DNA from: Chlorops oryzae
Lineage: Eukaryota > Arthropoda > Insecta > Diptera > Chloropidae
Length of the DNA stretch: 64,000 nt
Reading direction: 5' to 3'
NCBI GenBank assembly: GCA_020466095.1
Contig: CM035809.1
Location: forward strand, 24,750,455 to 24,814,454
Below the pieces are notes generated by a model. It saw nothing but the letters and a program-made list of their open reading frames with translations, ran no database searches and was not told where the DNA came from. This document shows positions 23,546 through 35,240 of this stretch, piece after piece (positions within the stretch are counted from its first letter, which is position 1; every line of letters begins with the position of its first letter). The position numbers and the translations under genes are program-made.

Positions 23546-24174
23546 ATTTTTGGGATCGATCTCCACTCCATATATCCTAAATCAGCACAAATTCGCAATT
23601 CCAACCACCAACTGGTTGTATTTTCTCCATAGTTGCATTTATGCTTTTATGAAATTAATTTATCGATATATTATATAACCCACGTATCGATTTATATGGC
23701 CCCCGCTATTAGATCAAAGCAACGTCGATGATTTAAAATTGTGGGCTTTATGACATTAATCGTTCCGAGGATTGTGAAATAAAGAATGAAGGAACAAGTT
23801 TAACGATTATAAAAGAAATCGATTCCAAAGAATTCCCTTTTAGCTCTTTGAATGCTTTAATGCTTCAACATATAAAGAAAAAAAAAATGATTACAATGTG
23901 TCCTCCTCATTGGCATTCAAAACGTGTCCGAAAGGTTCATTACACACCGATTTACGCTAACCGTATGGACGCGATTTCAATGATGAACTAAAGACATTCT
24001 TAGCCTCAAAACAAATCGAGAAAGTTGCAAGGAGGCACGACACGATGAGGATATATATGGACTGCGATGGGTTATCAAAAAAAAAAAAAAAAAACAGGAA
24101 AAGAAAAAGACCAGCTGTAAGAGAATATCTTCTCGATTTGAAGTTGATGACCGAATGATTGAATCGCTGACCGA
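23546..24174. other. Non-coding stretch
   Basis: Contains one exact TATCGATA (DRE-type word) at about 23662-23669 and poly-A runs near 23880 and 24070. Nothing else supports a promoter. Confidence 0.4.
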
Positions 24175-24790
24175 ACTGAAAGAAAGAGAAAGATAGAGGG
24201 AGATAGAAGAAGAGGAAAAGACATAAAGAGAGACAGAGAGAAAGGAGAAGAGACATAGAGGTGAGAAAGAGATCAAGAGGAAGAGAGAAAGGAAGAGGGA
24301 AAAAGAAAGAGAGAGAAATAGGCAGAAAGAGAGAGAAATAGGAAGAAAGAGAGAGAGAAATAGGAAAAAAGAGAGAGAAATAGGAAGAAAGATAAAGAGC
24401 AAAAGAGAGAGAGAAAGAGGAAAAGAGAGAGAAAGAGAAGAAGAGAGAGAAAGAGGAAGAGAGAGAAAGAGAAGAGAGAGAAAGAAAGAAAGAGAGAGAG
24501 AGAGAAGAGAGAGAAGAGGAGAGAGAGAAAGAGGAGAGAAGAAAGAAGAGAGAAGAGAGAGAAAGAGAAGAGAGGAGAAGAGAGAAAGAGAGAGAGAGAA
24601 GAGAGAAAGAGAGAAGAGAAGAGAGAGAGAAAGAGAGAAGAGAGGAAAGAGAGAGAAGAAGAGAAAGAGGAGAAGAGAAGAGAGAGAAAGAGAGAGAGAG
24701 AAGAGAGAGAAGAAAGAAGAGAGAAGAGAGAGAGAGAAGAAGAGAGAGAAAGGGGGAGGGAGAGGGGAAAACAGAGGAACAAAGAGAAAG
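24175..24790. repeat. GAGAAA/GAGAG purine microsatellite, about 615 bp
   Basis: A second long homopurine tract, built from GAGAGAAAGAG and AAGAGAGA words, with a more ordered 'aagagagagaaatagga' sub-repeat (period 17-19) at about 24300-24390. It has more A than the tract at 15590-16205, so the two are independent expansions. The Ser/Leu/Phe open frames of up to 313 codons on the opposite strand are artefacts. Confidence 0.95.
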
Positions 24791-26666
24791 AAAAAAAAGA
24801 AGAAAGAGTGACAAGGTGAACGGTAATTGTGAAGAAAAACGACCAGAAAAAGTAGAATTTGAAATCTTGAAACTATCTTGAAGAGAAAAGCAAATCAAGA
24901 GAGTACCTTTACCGGAGAATATTGGACGAGTATTTCATGCATAATGAGTATAATGATGAAGGTACACGACCAAACGTTCAAGAAACTGCACAAACAACAT
25001 TATTATTGTTATTATTGTTGGCTTTGTTGTTGTTGTTATTCCTTCTTACGCTGATGGTCGATGGTGTGGTGCGTTTGGTCGGAATTATTGGTGGACTACC
25101 TGAAAATACGCTAGAAGCAACAAATAAGCGCTGTGAAATCGACTCAATGACTAAATGTCTAAACGACCGAATGACTGGATGACTGGACGGACGGGACGGG
25201 ACGACTCGATGACTGAATATTTCGATGACTCTGACTCTGTTCGCAGAGTTCACGATTTACACGCCGGTACCGGTTTTCTGCTTCTGGGACACTCTATCCT
25301 TCTCCCTCTCTCTCTCTCTCTCTCGCTCTGTGTCTGTGTGTCTCGATGAACTCATTGCACGCTCGAGATTACCTATTTTAAGATACACACAAGGAATACA
25401 AAAGAACGAATATATGTACAAGACCGCGAAATCCAGCGCGAAGGATGTGCAATGAGAATAAAACAGAAAAACAAAGAAGACAAAAAAAAAAACAAAAAAA
25501 AAATTAAATAAACAAGAAAAAGGAAAAAGCAAAAAGTCCGCTTCCTATTTTAAAACATTTTATTTTTCTCTCCATCGGAGCCTCTAAACGATTTCGCCGG
25601 AGAGTGTTCGCTGGAATTCCTAGAATTTCTGCAGATCAGTAAATCTTACAAAATAAAGTTTCTCAAAAAAAAAAAAAAAGGACAAAGACGAACGGACGGA
25701 CGGACAGACGAGCAGATAAACAGACAGTGACAGTATTTAATAGAAAGAGAGAAGAAATAAATAAATAACAAACGTGGTGAGAACATTTTGCGACGCGCCG
25801 AAGAAAAGGACATTCGATGAAGGATAAGATGGGTTGATTCGATTCTTACATGGGACCACATCTTGAACGATTATCAAAGCAAAAAAAGCAATTGAGTTCG
25901 AGAAATCATGGAATTTAACAATTTAAAGTACTTAATAATTTACTTTTGAGGAATTTTTTCTTAGCTCTAAAAACATATCCGGAATGTCATGATCTAGATT
26001 TTGATCAGAAATTTAAAAATAAATTTCCAAAAATTTTAAAAAATGGGAAAAGTTGTCGGGCTTTTCGATATGCAGTAAAAGCTTTTGTTGAAAAGAAGAA
26101 TCAAATAATCAACGTGGTAGTTTCACTGCCGAAAAAGGACAGTTGAAAGGAGAATGGATTCATCTCAACACTATCTTGAACGTTATCCAAACGCAAAAAA
26201 AGAATGAGTTCAGTTTGAAATAATTTATTTAAACGGACTTGAATGAATTTCCTCTTTTAGCAGAATTTTCTTCTCAATAGCCAAACAAACATGGTCTTAA
26301 TGAGTCTAATCTTGTGATAAGTTGAAGAGATTTTTGATTCCAGAATTTTATAAAAAAAAGTTGTTGTGACTTTTCAATGATCATTTATGCTTCATTGGTT
26401 CGAAAAGAAGCCGCCCAAATTCCTGGTATACGGAGCATATGAAAGTCACGAATGAATTTCTGCTCAAATTGCTTGACTTTCCAGAATGGTCGTTGATCAA
26501 GAGGAATATGGTGCTTTAAGTTTAGAATTGTTGCTTCATGTGGATCCATTCGAACAACATAAAAATATTAATGACCTCAAAAATTTATAAAGGATGGTTT
26601 TCAAGGATTTAAGTTATGAAAACTTTAACAATTTTCGAAAATTCATTGTCTGCTAGTGGCCGGGTC
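24791..26666. other. Non-coding stretch with moderately GC-rich islet
   Basis: 24900-25450 is more balanced in composition, with (TTATTG)n-type repeats at about 24998-25040 (read as poly-Leu in one frame), 'gactggatgactg' short repeats near 25140-25230, and (CT)n at 25302-25326. A 'gacggacgg' run lies near 25690-25705. No exon with splice support. Confidence 0.4.
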
Positions 26667-27225
26667 CAGTGGCGTTCGAGAAAGAATAGATCTTATATTT
26701 TCCACTAGGATATTGAACAATTATAAGAATAACCATAAAAATGGGCGGTCTGAAAATTTGTTATCCAAAAACCACTGATTACAACTCATGGCTACGATTT
26801 GGGTTATTACAGAACTAAGGAATCTCATAAAAATGGCCAAAATTTTTTCAAAAAACTGATTACAACTAGTCTAGTTTGGGTCTAGTTCCAAACTGGTCCA
26901 AAAAGGACCAGTTTTTTGAAAAGAACTGATTACAACTAGTCTAGTTTGGGTCTAGTTCCAAACTGGTCCAAAAAGGACCAGTTTTTTGAAAAAATTTTAG
27001 TGCTAAAATTCTTGGAATTTTTCACTTATTCTATATATAAATTTTTCATCCAAATCGGACGCCATGAATTTCTCGGAATATTATTGGTTTTTGGTCCATA
27101 ACTCTCTAAACATCCTCTAGCCCCCTCCCCCCAAAAATTTTTTTGGGTTAATATCCTATAATTCAATATGCCACTGTGGAAAATATAAGCACTATCAAAT
27201 CACTCTTTCTCTGGACACGCCACTG
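26667..27225. mobile_element. hAT-like non-autonomous element, CAGTGGCG ends
   Basis: The left end is CAGTGGCGTTCGAGAAAG; the inverted right end begins CAGTGGCGTGTCCAGAGAAA, and the arms also share TTATATTTTCCAC. Flanks are GCCGGGTC and GACGGGTC, an 8-bp direct repeat with one mismatch. CA(G)TGGCG ends with 8-bp duplication fit hAT. 559 bp. It contains a 70-bp exact internal duplication (26854-26993) and no coding frame. Confidence 0.8.
26854..26993. repeat. 70-bp tandem duplication with internal palindrome
   Basis: Two essentially identical copies, starting AACTGATTACAACTAGTCTA at 26854 and 26924. Each contains AACTGGTCC, AAAA, GGACCAGTT, a short hairpin. Recent duplication inside the hAT-like element. 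Confidence 0.93.
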
Positions 27226-27780
27226 GACGGGTCTGACCTTTAGGACCAAATAATTAAAAAAAAAATTTCCTCGAGCTTTTTCCTCAATTTTATTGATCAA
27301 AATTATAGAATATAATCCCGCGTTTGGACCGTCCTCAGGCGGTTACGGATAAAAAAATCCTGCGAGTCCTAGCCAAACGTGTAGAAGCACGTGATCGAGT
27401 ATAGTATCGAACTGGCAGTATGTTGTTGTAACTTTCTGGGTAGCAATGTACGAAAGTTGGACCATATGACCCAAATATTCATTTGAATATGGTACAGCGG
27501 GGATCAGGAGACCCACGGCCAGATCTTAAGGAGGCCCTTTTGTGGGAGTCTAGGGCTGAGGTTTTTTTTTATGCGAAGCGGATGGCACCGAATCTTGCCC
27601 AAAGATTATGATAGTGGTACTTATTTTAGTGGAGTTGGGACCTCCGGAAAAGTATCGACTTTTAACAACCCGACATAATTACCATAGAATATATAAAGTC
27701 ACTATCTTTTCTTTATAAAAAATATCATTCTGTGAGGCTTTTCAATGAAGGAGTTAATCAATCCGACGAAGTATAACATT
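27226..27780. other. Non-coding stretch, nothing recognised
   Basis: No exon, RNA gene or element boundary seen. Confidence 0.4.
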
Positions 27781-27949
27781 CAGGGGTGTCACAGAATCCG
27801 GTAACTGTCGGAATTGGATTTTCTGTCGACTGAATTTTCATATATATATCATAGACAGCCGGATAAAATAGTCCCGATTCAAAACCAAATGAAAATTCGA
27901 TGGGTTTTAATTCCGATTCCGATTGCTATCGGATTCTATCACAACCCTG
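27781..27949. mobile_element. MITE with CAGGGGTGTCACAGAATCCG ends, copy 1
   Basis: The left end is CAGGGGTGTCACAGAATCCG; the inverted right end is CAGGGTTGTGATAGAATCCG. It shares the internal block 'catagacagccggataaaat' and most of both arms with the copy at 50572-50794. Flanking triplets are ATT on both sides. This copy is about 54 bp shorter than the other in the middle. Non-coding. Confidence 0.85.
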
Positions 27950-28192
27950 ATTAATGTATATAAATTAAGCATAATGTTTGGGAGTTAATATTCACAAGCA
28001 GGGGGTTTCATTATGCCCTGAAAAGGATCCATAGTTCTCATATAGGGGAATGAAACTATCTTAATTTCCGCTTGGTACAAGGAAAGATCATTTGAGGACT
28101 CATGTTGATTTCGCCTTTTTTAAAGGGATTTCCGTAGATCAAACGATCTGAAGGATCTTCGGGTTTATACATAGTGAATACATAAAAATGAC
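27950..28192. other. Short spacer
   Basis: Nothing recognised. Confidence 0.4.
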
Positions 28193-28350
28193 TACAGTCG
28201 AAATTCTCTATAACGAATTCCAAGGGACGTGGAAAAACACTCTACAGAGAGAATTTGTTATAACGAGTAAAAGAGGAACTAAAAATGGAGCGATAAGGCC
28301 TTGAGAAGATTCACTTTAGAGGAAATTCGTTATAGAGAGTTTCGATTGTA
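28193..28350. mobile_element. TA-flanked pogo-like MITE, copy 2
   Basis: The left end is TACAGTCGAAATTCTCTATA; the inverted right end is TACAATCGAAACTCTCTATA, with TAACGAATT following on both arms. TA lies at both borders. The internal block ACTAAAAATGGAGCGATAAG is shared with the copy at 5202-5356. 158 bp. The ends fit the Tc1/mariner, pogo/Tigger branch; no transposase is present. Confidence 0.85.
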
Positions 28351-30299
28351 CTCATAAAGTAAAGAATAGAAATATTCGAGACCTGAACTCTATTGGTACA
28401 CAAGGCGCTAGAGAAGAAAATCAAAGGATAATGGGAAAGAATACGATTAAGAAATATTATACGTAGCAGAAAAGACGCAGGATCAAAAGAAAAATGAATT
28501 CGAAAGTCCCACAGACTATATCCTGAACCCCTTTCAATTAAGCCTTCATATCTTGTTATTATAGGCAAAAATATTGAAAGGAATCCTTAGACCATAAAGT
28601 ATCGATGTGATCTCCGCAAAAAAAAACAAGGTAAATCAAATTATGTAATAAAATAAATAAATTTAAAAAAAAGGTGTTCCCATAATTAAAAGTTAGAACG
28701 ATTCAAGGCGTACAGTTAGTTCTCCCTTTTGAAGATAATTAATGTGGACCCTACGAATTGAAAAGGGAAATTTCCCATTGAACCACCGCCTGCAATAAAT
28801 AACACCCTTTACAGGGGCAAAAACAATGCATTGAATTAAAGCAGAAAATTGTGTAATATCCAATTTTGCCTTACAAATCAGTGCAAATCAGAAGCTAAAC
28901 AATCTGGCTTCACGCCAGCTGCTCTCACCCATCTCCCTCTCTCTCACACTCAATGTGTCGATTTAAATTCTCATGGGCACCCAAAAACTGTAATTGCGAA
29001 TCTGAATCCATAGTATGTAATCCCACCATGAGAAAGGGAGAAAATTTTGTTTGATTACCAATTCAATCGAAAAAAAATTGTCTTAGAAAGAAAAAAAAAA
29101 AAGAATGCAGAGCAAACATTAGCAGCTGGACTAATTCTTCAAAATCGGAACGCACGAGTCTTACGCTTACGACGGTTTCTTGAGAAGATCGTTTCACCTT
29201 AAGGAAAAAAAAAACCATTGCTGTCGATCATGTCACGGCACAATGAATTTTTGGAGCGTGTAAAAGGCGCATTCTTCACCCAATTCGGTCTTCTGTCTGA
29301 CTATCTGGCGGTGGTCCCTTTGCCTTCCTCGTTCTCTCTCTCTCTCTCTTGGTCTCCCTCTCCGTTAGTGTGCGAAAAATAAGGTAATTGTCACCGCCAC
29401 CGATTTCTCGTGCCTTTCCATGCCGCCGTCGTAACAACAACTTCCATTTCCGCACATGCCCAAATTTCTGCCCGCTGCCGTCGCTACTGCATTCAAAGTT
29501 GATGTACAATCGGTCTCGATGGCAGTAAAATTATTTCCTTTTCAAAACTAGGGTACCATTGTAGACAGCTAGTGCTGCGCGCCGGACGGTCAAACCGATC
29601 CGGAAGTATACTGCCTTTGCGTTTCTAATAATTCAAGGGAATTTTACCCTTTGTTTTTTCCTTAAAAGGGGTATTTTTCAGCAGGCTTTATCTATTGAAC
29701 TGACCGGTACATTCAAATCCTAAGTCCCCTGGTTGAAGGCAAATCCATCGAAGTACTCCCAATGGAGGATCTTAGTCGATCTTGATCTTTCAGGTCTGAT
29801 AATGCTCTCTCTCTCTCTAACACTCTTCGAGCTTTCTTTCGCAAGTGCGAATAAAATGCGGATATTTAATTCACCCCTAAATAGCCCGCACAGACGCGAT
29901 GGAATGAGCTACAAATTTGAAAAAAGGAAAAGAAACAAAAAGTGTCACTAATGGGGTTCAATATGCGCAGGCGCTTGAACCTGGCTAGAGGGTGCGTATA
30001 TTCCCGTCAGTTTTGTGCGACGGTTTTGTGGATGTTCGGTTCTTTGCCGATTGCTGCTAGTTACGCTAGTTTTCGTGAACAGGCCCCTTTATTTCTTGAT
30101 TTAGGGTAAAATTCATTTCGATTTGGAGAACAGGAAGTTGTCGTAAAATTACTGCTGCAATAATTGCAAAATTTATACAGTGGGACAATTAATGCGCGTT
30201 ATTGGATAAACCTTTTTATAAAAGAAAGTATGCAAGGGGAGACACTTAATGATACAAACTCTTGAAAATCAATTTTCATGAAGAAGGTGATTTTGGGAG
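28351..30299. other. Non-coding stretch with CT microsatellite
   Basis: Includes (CT)n near 29331-29350 and a somewhat GC-richer patch at 29250-29500. No exon with support; the Glu/Arg-rich minus-strand frame at 29276-29509 reads through the CT repeat. Confidence 0.4.
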
Positions 30300-31310
30300 T
30301 GATAATAAAAAGGTATGATGACGAAAAAATTTCCCATGGTCAGGGGAAATTTTGTGAGCTTGAAAATATAGCCTTAATTCTAGTTTCTTTCTTGACAAGA
30401 TAAATTTCGAAGGAATAATCAAATAAAATACAAAGATAAAAATTTCCCATGGTTTGGGGAAATTTTGTCAGCTGGAAAATATAGCCTAAATTCTAGTTTC
30501 TTTCTTGACAAGATAAATTTCGAAGGAATAATCAAATAAAATACAAAGATAAAAATTTCCCATGGTTTGGGGAAATTTGTCAGCTGGAAAATATAGCCTA
30601 AAATCTAGTTTCGTTGTTGACAAGAAAAATTTTGGAGGTTAATAAAAAAAAGGTACTTACAAAAAAAAAAAATTTCCCATGATTTGGGGAAATTTTGTGA
30701 GTTTAGAAATAGAGCCTCAATTTGTGTTTCTTTCTTGACAAGATATATTTCGAAGGAATAATTAAATTAAATACAAAGATAAAAATTTCCCATGGTTTGG
30801 GGAAATTTTTTTTTGCATAGAACTAGAGCCTCAACTTTTTTCTTATTCTTGAAAAAATTTGAATTAATTTAAATTTGGGCGGTATTTATAATTGAAAAAT
30901 TTCCCCTCGGTTTGGGGAAAATTTTGTGAGCTTTGATCTAGAGTCACAAATTTTGTTTTGTTCTTGATAAAATCAATAAGGGAGTTATAATAAAATTCAA
31001 ATAGGAAAGAACATAATATCCCGTGAAATACAACAAAAACAAAATTCCCATGGTTTGACGAAATTTTGTGAGCATAGAACTAGAGACTAATTTTGTTTTT
31101 GTTCTGTAAAAGATAATTTTGAGAGTTATAGTAAAAGAATATGAAAAAGAAGAAAATTTCCCATGGTTGAGGGAAATTTTGTGAGCTTTGATCTAGAGCT
31201 AACAAATTTTGTTTTATTCTTGACAAGATCAATTAGGGAGCTATAATGAAATAGGAAGATAGGAAAAAAATTTCCCGTGGTTTGGGAAATTTTTTCAGCT
31301 TAGAATTGGA
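30300..31310. repeat. 113-bp tandem array with palindromic core, nine copies
   Basis: The core AATTTCCCATGGTTTGGGGA (then AATTTT) recurs at 30328, 30441, 30554, 30671, 30784, 30898, 31043, 31155 and 31269; the spacing is 112-117 with one 145. The core is a near palindrome (AAATTTCCC ... GGGGAAATTT), so each unit can form a small hairpin. Units also share 'gagc-tagaac-tagagcc-aatttttgtttctttcttgacaagat' style bodies. The second and third units are almost identical, the outer ones diverged. Non-coding. Confidence 0.93.
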
Positions 31311-33289
31311 TCCTGAAATGATGGACTCGAAAAGAAAAATAAGAAAAATTAAGCTGTCATCCTTAGAACGAAATGTCTCTTTCCGCATGACACAAGCGTG
31401 AATGCTCTTCTGAAAGGGAAATTATCTTTTAACGGCCCTTTTCTTTTAGTTGATGAGCCCTATATACCAAAAAATCTATCGATTCAGAACAACTTTCTTT
31501 TCTTTCAAAAAACCATAAAAACTTCCCACATAACAAAAAGAATCCCGACACTTAAGAAAATAAATGATGGGAAATTATCACAATAATCTGACAAATTTTA
31601 ATATTCTATTTTTGGCAACCACTTGAAAACCCCCGACTGAGAAAATACTTTTAAACTGCCATCCCATATTATCAAGGATTTCCCATAACAGTGCAAAAAC
31701 AAAAGAATTTCCTAATTGGCCATTCCCTAAAAAAAAAAATCATTAAAAAAAAAAATGGGAAAAAACAGGAAAAAAATCCCAGATAATACCCTACATATGT
31801 GGAACACTCGAGCGCCTATGGTTCTGCGAATATTTTTTTTTTTTTATGCACATAACACATGCACCCAATCCGCTGTGTAACAAGCCCTGTAGCTAAGCCC
31901 TGCTGGAGAGCAACGACCCTAATTGAAGAAGAGCCGTCGCGTTACTGACATTCAAAAGGACGTTAAATATGTGCTGTTATGTTCTCAAAAAATACATATG
32001 TATGTACATTTTCTTAAGGTCTGTGCTGTGACCATGGTCAACGCAACGTGCTGCTGTTTTTTTTTTTCTTCCTTTCGTTTTAAGTGGAAAGCAACAACAT
32101 TGAGCAACGATTGACATGTGCCAAATGCCGATACAGTCGCATGGAAAGGGAATGGGAAATAAAAATAATTCGGGAAAGCGAAACATTTTTTCCTTTTTTT
32201 TTAAAAGGACTTTTTCCAATATTTGCTTAGGATAATTTTAGATCGAAATGTAAAAAAAAGTATATAAAAAAATAAAAAAATTATAAAAAAAATAAAATAA
32301 AATAAACACAATGGAGGAATGAAATTGAGCGCAAGAAAAAGCTTGAGGGTCAGGCATATGGAAATGGAACCTAACGACTTTCGTAAGTAAATAAAATGAA
32401 AGGAACATATGACGGCCAAAAGTGTTTGGAGTGCTCTTGTAAGGACCTTTAATTCTTGAAAAGGCTGCAGTTTGAGGAGGTTTTGGAGTTTTGAGAGGGT
32501 GCTTTAAAGACGTCCATAATGGAGTCGAGTGCTTTTAAATGGGGGGGAAAACAAAACATATACTTTGATGAACTCATGTACATTGCGAGTTTTGAGTTTT
32601 GCGTTGTGGTTGCTCGATTTTAAATGAAAAGGTGTTGCGCATGCGCATGTTGAACTAGTGGCAGATGGCAAAAAAATTATGAAATTAATTTAATTGACAC
32701 TTTTTCGTGAAGTTTTCTTCTTTCTCGAAACGATTATACCTAGTGAAGGGATATACAGGGTGTTCCGTAGCTGAGTGCTTTTCTCTATAGGGTTGATAGA
32801 GAAGGTCATTGTGAACGAAAAATCGTATGGGAGGGGGCGGTCCAAAATGCACCCCTGAGGAGTTATAAGGGAAAGAAAGAAATTTGCAGTTCTTTCAGAA
32901 AAAAAATTTTCACGCCTCAACGTTTGTATCCAAGATAAAAATTTTAATGCAGTTCGACAGAGAATTGTCAGACCTTTCTAGGCGTATAAAATAGTCTTAC
33001 ACTTTATTGCAGCTTCAAGGATATTTGAGCCTTCAAAGTCAAAATTTTAAAATTTTTTAAACATTTTTTGACTTTGAAAGCCATTTCGGTATGAAAAAGG
33101 TCCTATTAACACCCAAATTTTTTATTTTATTCAAAATGCTGGATCGATTTCCTTTAATTTGGTGCCCCATATGTCAAATAAATTTTTTGAAAAATAAGAT
33201 GAGAAAATTAAATATCTATATATATATAGCGAGTAGATTAGAGGGTCTAACATTTTGAAAAATCGCGTATGGGTTACTTTATAACAGAA
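31311..33289. other. Non-coding stretch
   Basis: AT-rich. A small inverted repeat near 33031-33083 (TTCAAAGTCAAAA and its inverse) could form a hairpin. No gene, RNA or bounded element supported. Confidence 0.4.
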
Positions 33290-34145
33290 TTAAATTTAAA
33301 TAATTTAAATAAGTTCTGCACGATATTTTTTCCTTTATAATAATGCGTTTACCCTAATTAAGATTATTTATCCTAACTATATATTTTTTTCAATTCTTAA
33401 TTATTATTAAGTACTTTAAATTTTTAATCAATAGTTGAATAATCGGAATTATTTTACATGAATAAAAAAAAAGAGTTTAACAGATAATAGAATAAAAATA
33501 AAATTATTTTGAACTATTTCTGAATTATCTTTAAAATTTCTAATTAAATAAAATAACTTCAGAAATTAAAAATAAATATTTGATTTATTTTTCTTAATTT
33601 TTATTTAAATAAAAATAATTTTATAATCAAAAAATAATGAAAATTGTATTTAGATTATTTTGAATTATTAAAAAAAATTTTTTACGTAAGATTTTTATTT
33701 AAATTAAATAACTTAAAAATAATCAAAAAATATTCCAAATCAAATTTGGATTATTTCTGATTTATTCAGCTTAATTTTTTTTTTAAATGAAAAAATTTAT
33801 AAGTAACAAAAACAATCCTAATTAAATTAAGATTATTTTGAATTACTTTCAATTTATTTTCTTTATTTTTATTTAAACTAAATAACTTGAAAAATAATCA
33901 AAAAATATTTTCAATTAAATTTAGATTATTTTGAAATTAAGTACTTTTTATTAATTTAATAAATTTTTATTTTATTTAAAGCTTAAAAAATAATTCCGAT
34001 TAAATTCGATTAAGAATTAATTTTTATTCGTTTTAATTTACAAGAAATTACTGAAAAAATATTTTAAAAACAATCCCGATTAAATTGAAATTATTTTGAT
34101 TTTTTATTTATTTAACTAAAACTTAATTGAAGACAAAAATAATTG
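33290..34145. repeat. AT-rich degenerate satellite, left part
   Basis: Words 'aaataactt..aaaaataatcaaaaaatatt' recur near 33551, 33705 and 33880, with 'aatttagattattttgaa' and 'aatcccgattaaatt' between them, giving a loose period of about 155-175 bp. The same composition and words resume at 35056-35240, so the element at 34146-35055 was inserted into this array. Confidence 0.65.
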
Positions 34146-35055
34146 CCCAGCAGGCAAAATGAGCTCACAAAATTGAAAATTTCTATTGTAGCTCAAAATG
34201 AGCTTAAGAAGAGCTAAATATGAGATTGAAATTGAAAACCGAAAATCAAACTCGTTGTGATCTAATAATGAGCTCAAAATGACATCAATCCTTATGTTTT
34301 TTTTTTTTTTTGAGCAAAAAATGACGTATTTGTGAGCTAATACTGACTGAAATGAAATTTTCTATTTTATGAACTGATAAAAGGTCCAAAGCCTTCTAGT
34401 GGAGCATATTCAAAAATTTGTCACAGTGCGCTTACATACCTATTAACCTCACGTTTTAAATTTATATACACTTTTTAACAAAACATACATCCATGTTTTA
34501 GAGGTAAGAGGTTCAAATCTCGGAAAAGGCATTTGATAAATATAAGAAGCACTAAATAATCCTTAAGACTTACTGCTCTCTGCTCCCTGTAGTTAAGCTA
34601 ACGTGGCGAATGGATTCCCCCCAGACACCATCGTTATAGGGTCTCAAAATTGCGCCTTTTTTCTTGCAAATAATTCAATGCGTAAAAAAAAAATTTATTT
34701 TTTGTTTGCCTGCATGGGGAATCGAACCCACAGCCATCAGATTACAATCCAAGCACGCTACCGCTACACTATTGACGGCCTTATATTCTCAAGTCTTTAA
34801 ATTAAATATGAACATTTCTTTTCTTTCTTACTGGACCTGTCAAAGAAAATGAGCTAAATATAAAGTAAATGTGATATATCTATGAGCTATAAATTTATCT
34901 CATATTTAGCTCATACTGAGCTTCGAAAGGTGCTCCAAATAACTCATATATACCTCATATTTATCTAACATAGCGCTATTTTGGACTTAAAAAAAAATTT
35001 TTCAAATCATAAATAGCTCATATTGAGCTTTTTTACAGCTAAAATGCCTGCTGGG
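34146..35055. mobile_element. Foldback element CCCAGCAGGCA, carrying a tRNA-like module
   Basis: The left end CCCAGCAGGCAAAATGAGCT has an inverted counterpart CCCAGCAGGCATTTTAGCTG at the right. Both arms are rich in AGCTCA/TGAGCT and AGCTAAATATGAG words. Between the arms lies a tRNA-like module on the minus strand (34684-34780). The element interrupts the AT-rich satellite. Relative to the element at 19876-20456 it shares the end type and the module, but the arm repeats differ. 910 bp, no protein coding; duplication at the target not clear. Confidence 0.75.
34684..34780 (-). ncRNA. tRNA-like Pol III module, minus strand
   Basis: Read on the minus strand: an A-box TAGTGTAGCGG (plus 34761-34771) and a perfect consensus B-box GGTTCGATTCC (plus 34718-34728). 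Then come CAGGCAAACAAAAAAT and a T-run (plus 34684-34692). The anticodon arm can be drawn as a 5-bp stem with loop TTGTAAT, which has T at position 33 and anticodon GTA (Tyr). The acceptor stem is poor. Closely comparable in layout to the module at 20064-20161. Likely a tRNA-derived module rather than a working tRNA gene. Confidence 0.55.
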
Positions 35056-35240
35056 TGAAAACAATCTAAATTTAATTTGGGAGTATTTTTTATTATTTTT
35101 AAAATTATGTAAATAATCCCGATTATTTTACGACGACATGAATCGTAATCTTGACCGTAAATTCTAAATAATGGTTATTTAATAATGAATTATTTGAACC
35201 AACTAAATAGATTAATTTTGATTAATTAATCATAAATGAA
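35056..35240. repeat. AT-rich degenerate satellite, right part
   Basis: Continuation of the array at 33290-34145 after the inserted element, with the words 'caatctaaatttaattt' and 'aaataatcccgatta'. The array fades by about 35240. Confidence 0.5.

Noticed and set aside
23660..23670. DRE-type TATCGATA word
   Set aside because: A single copy with no gene or other promoter motif next to it.
23957..24898. 313-codon minus-strand frame
   Set aside because: Low-complexity Ser/Leu/Phe from the purine tract; open in overlapping phases.
24922..25182. 86-codon frame with a Leu-rich stretch that looks like a membrane segment
   Set aside because: The Leu run comes from a TTATTG/TTGTTG simple repeat; the rest has no recognisable pattern.
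34490..34530. B-box-like GGTTCAAATCTC on the plus strand
   Set aside because: No A-box at a suitable distance, no cloverleaf; probably chance within the arm of the 34146 element.
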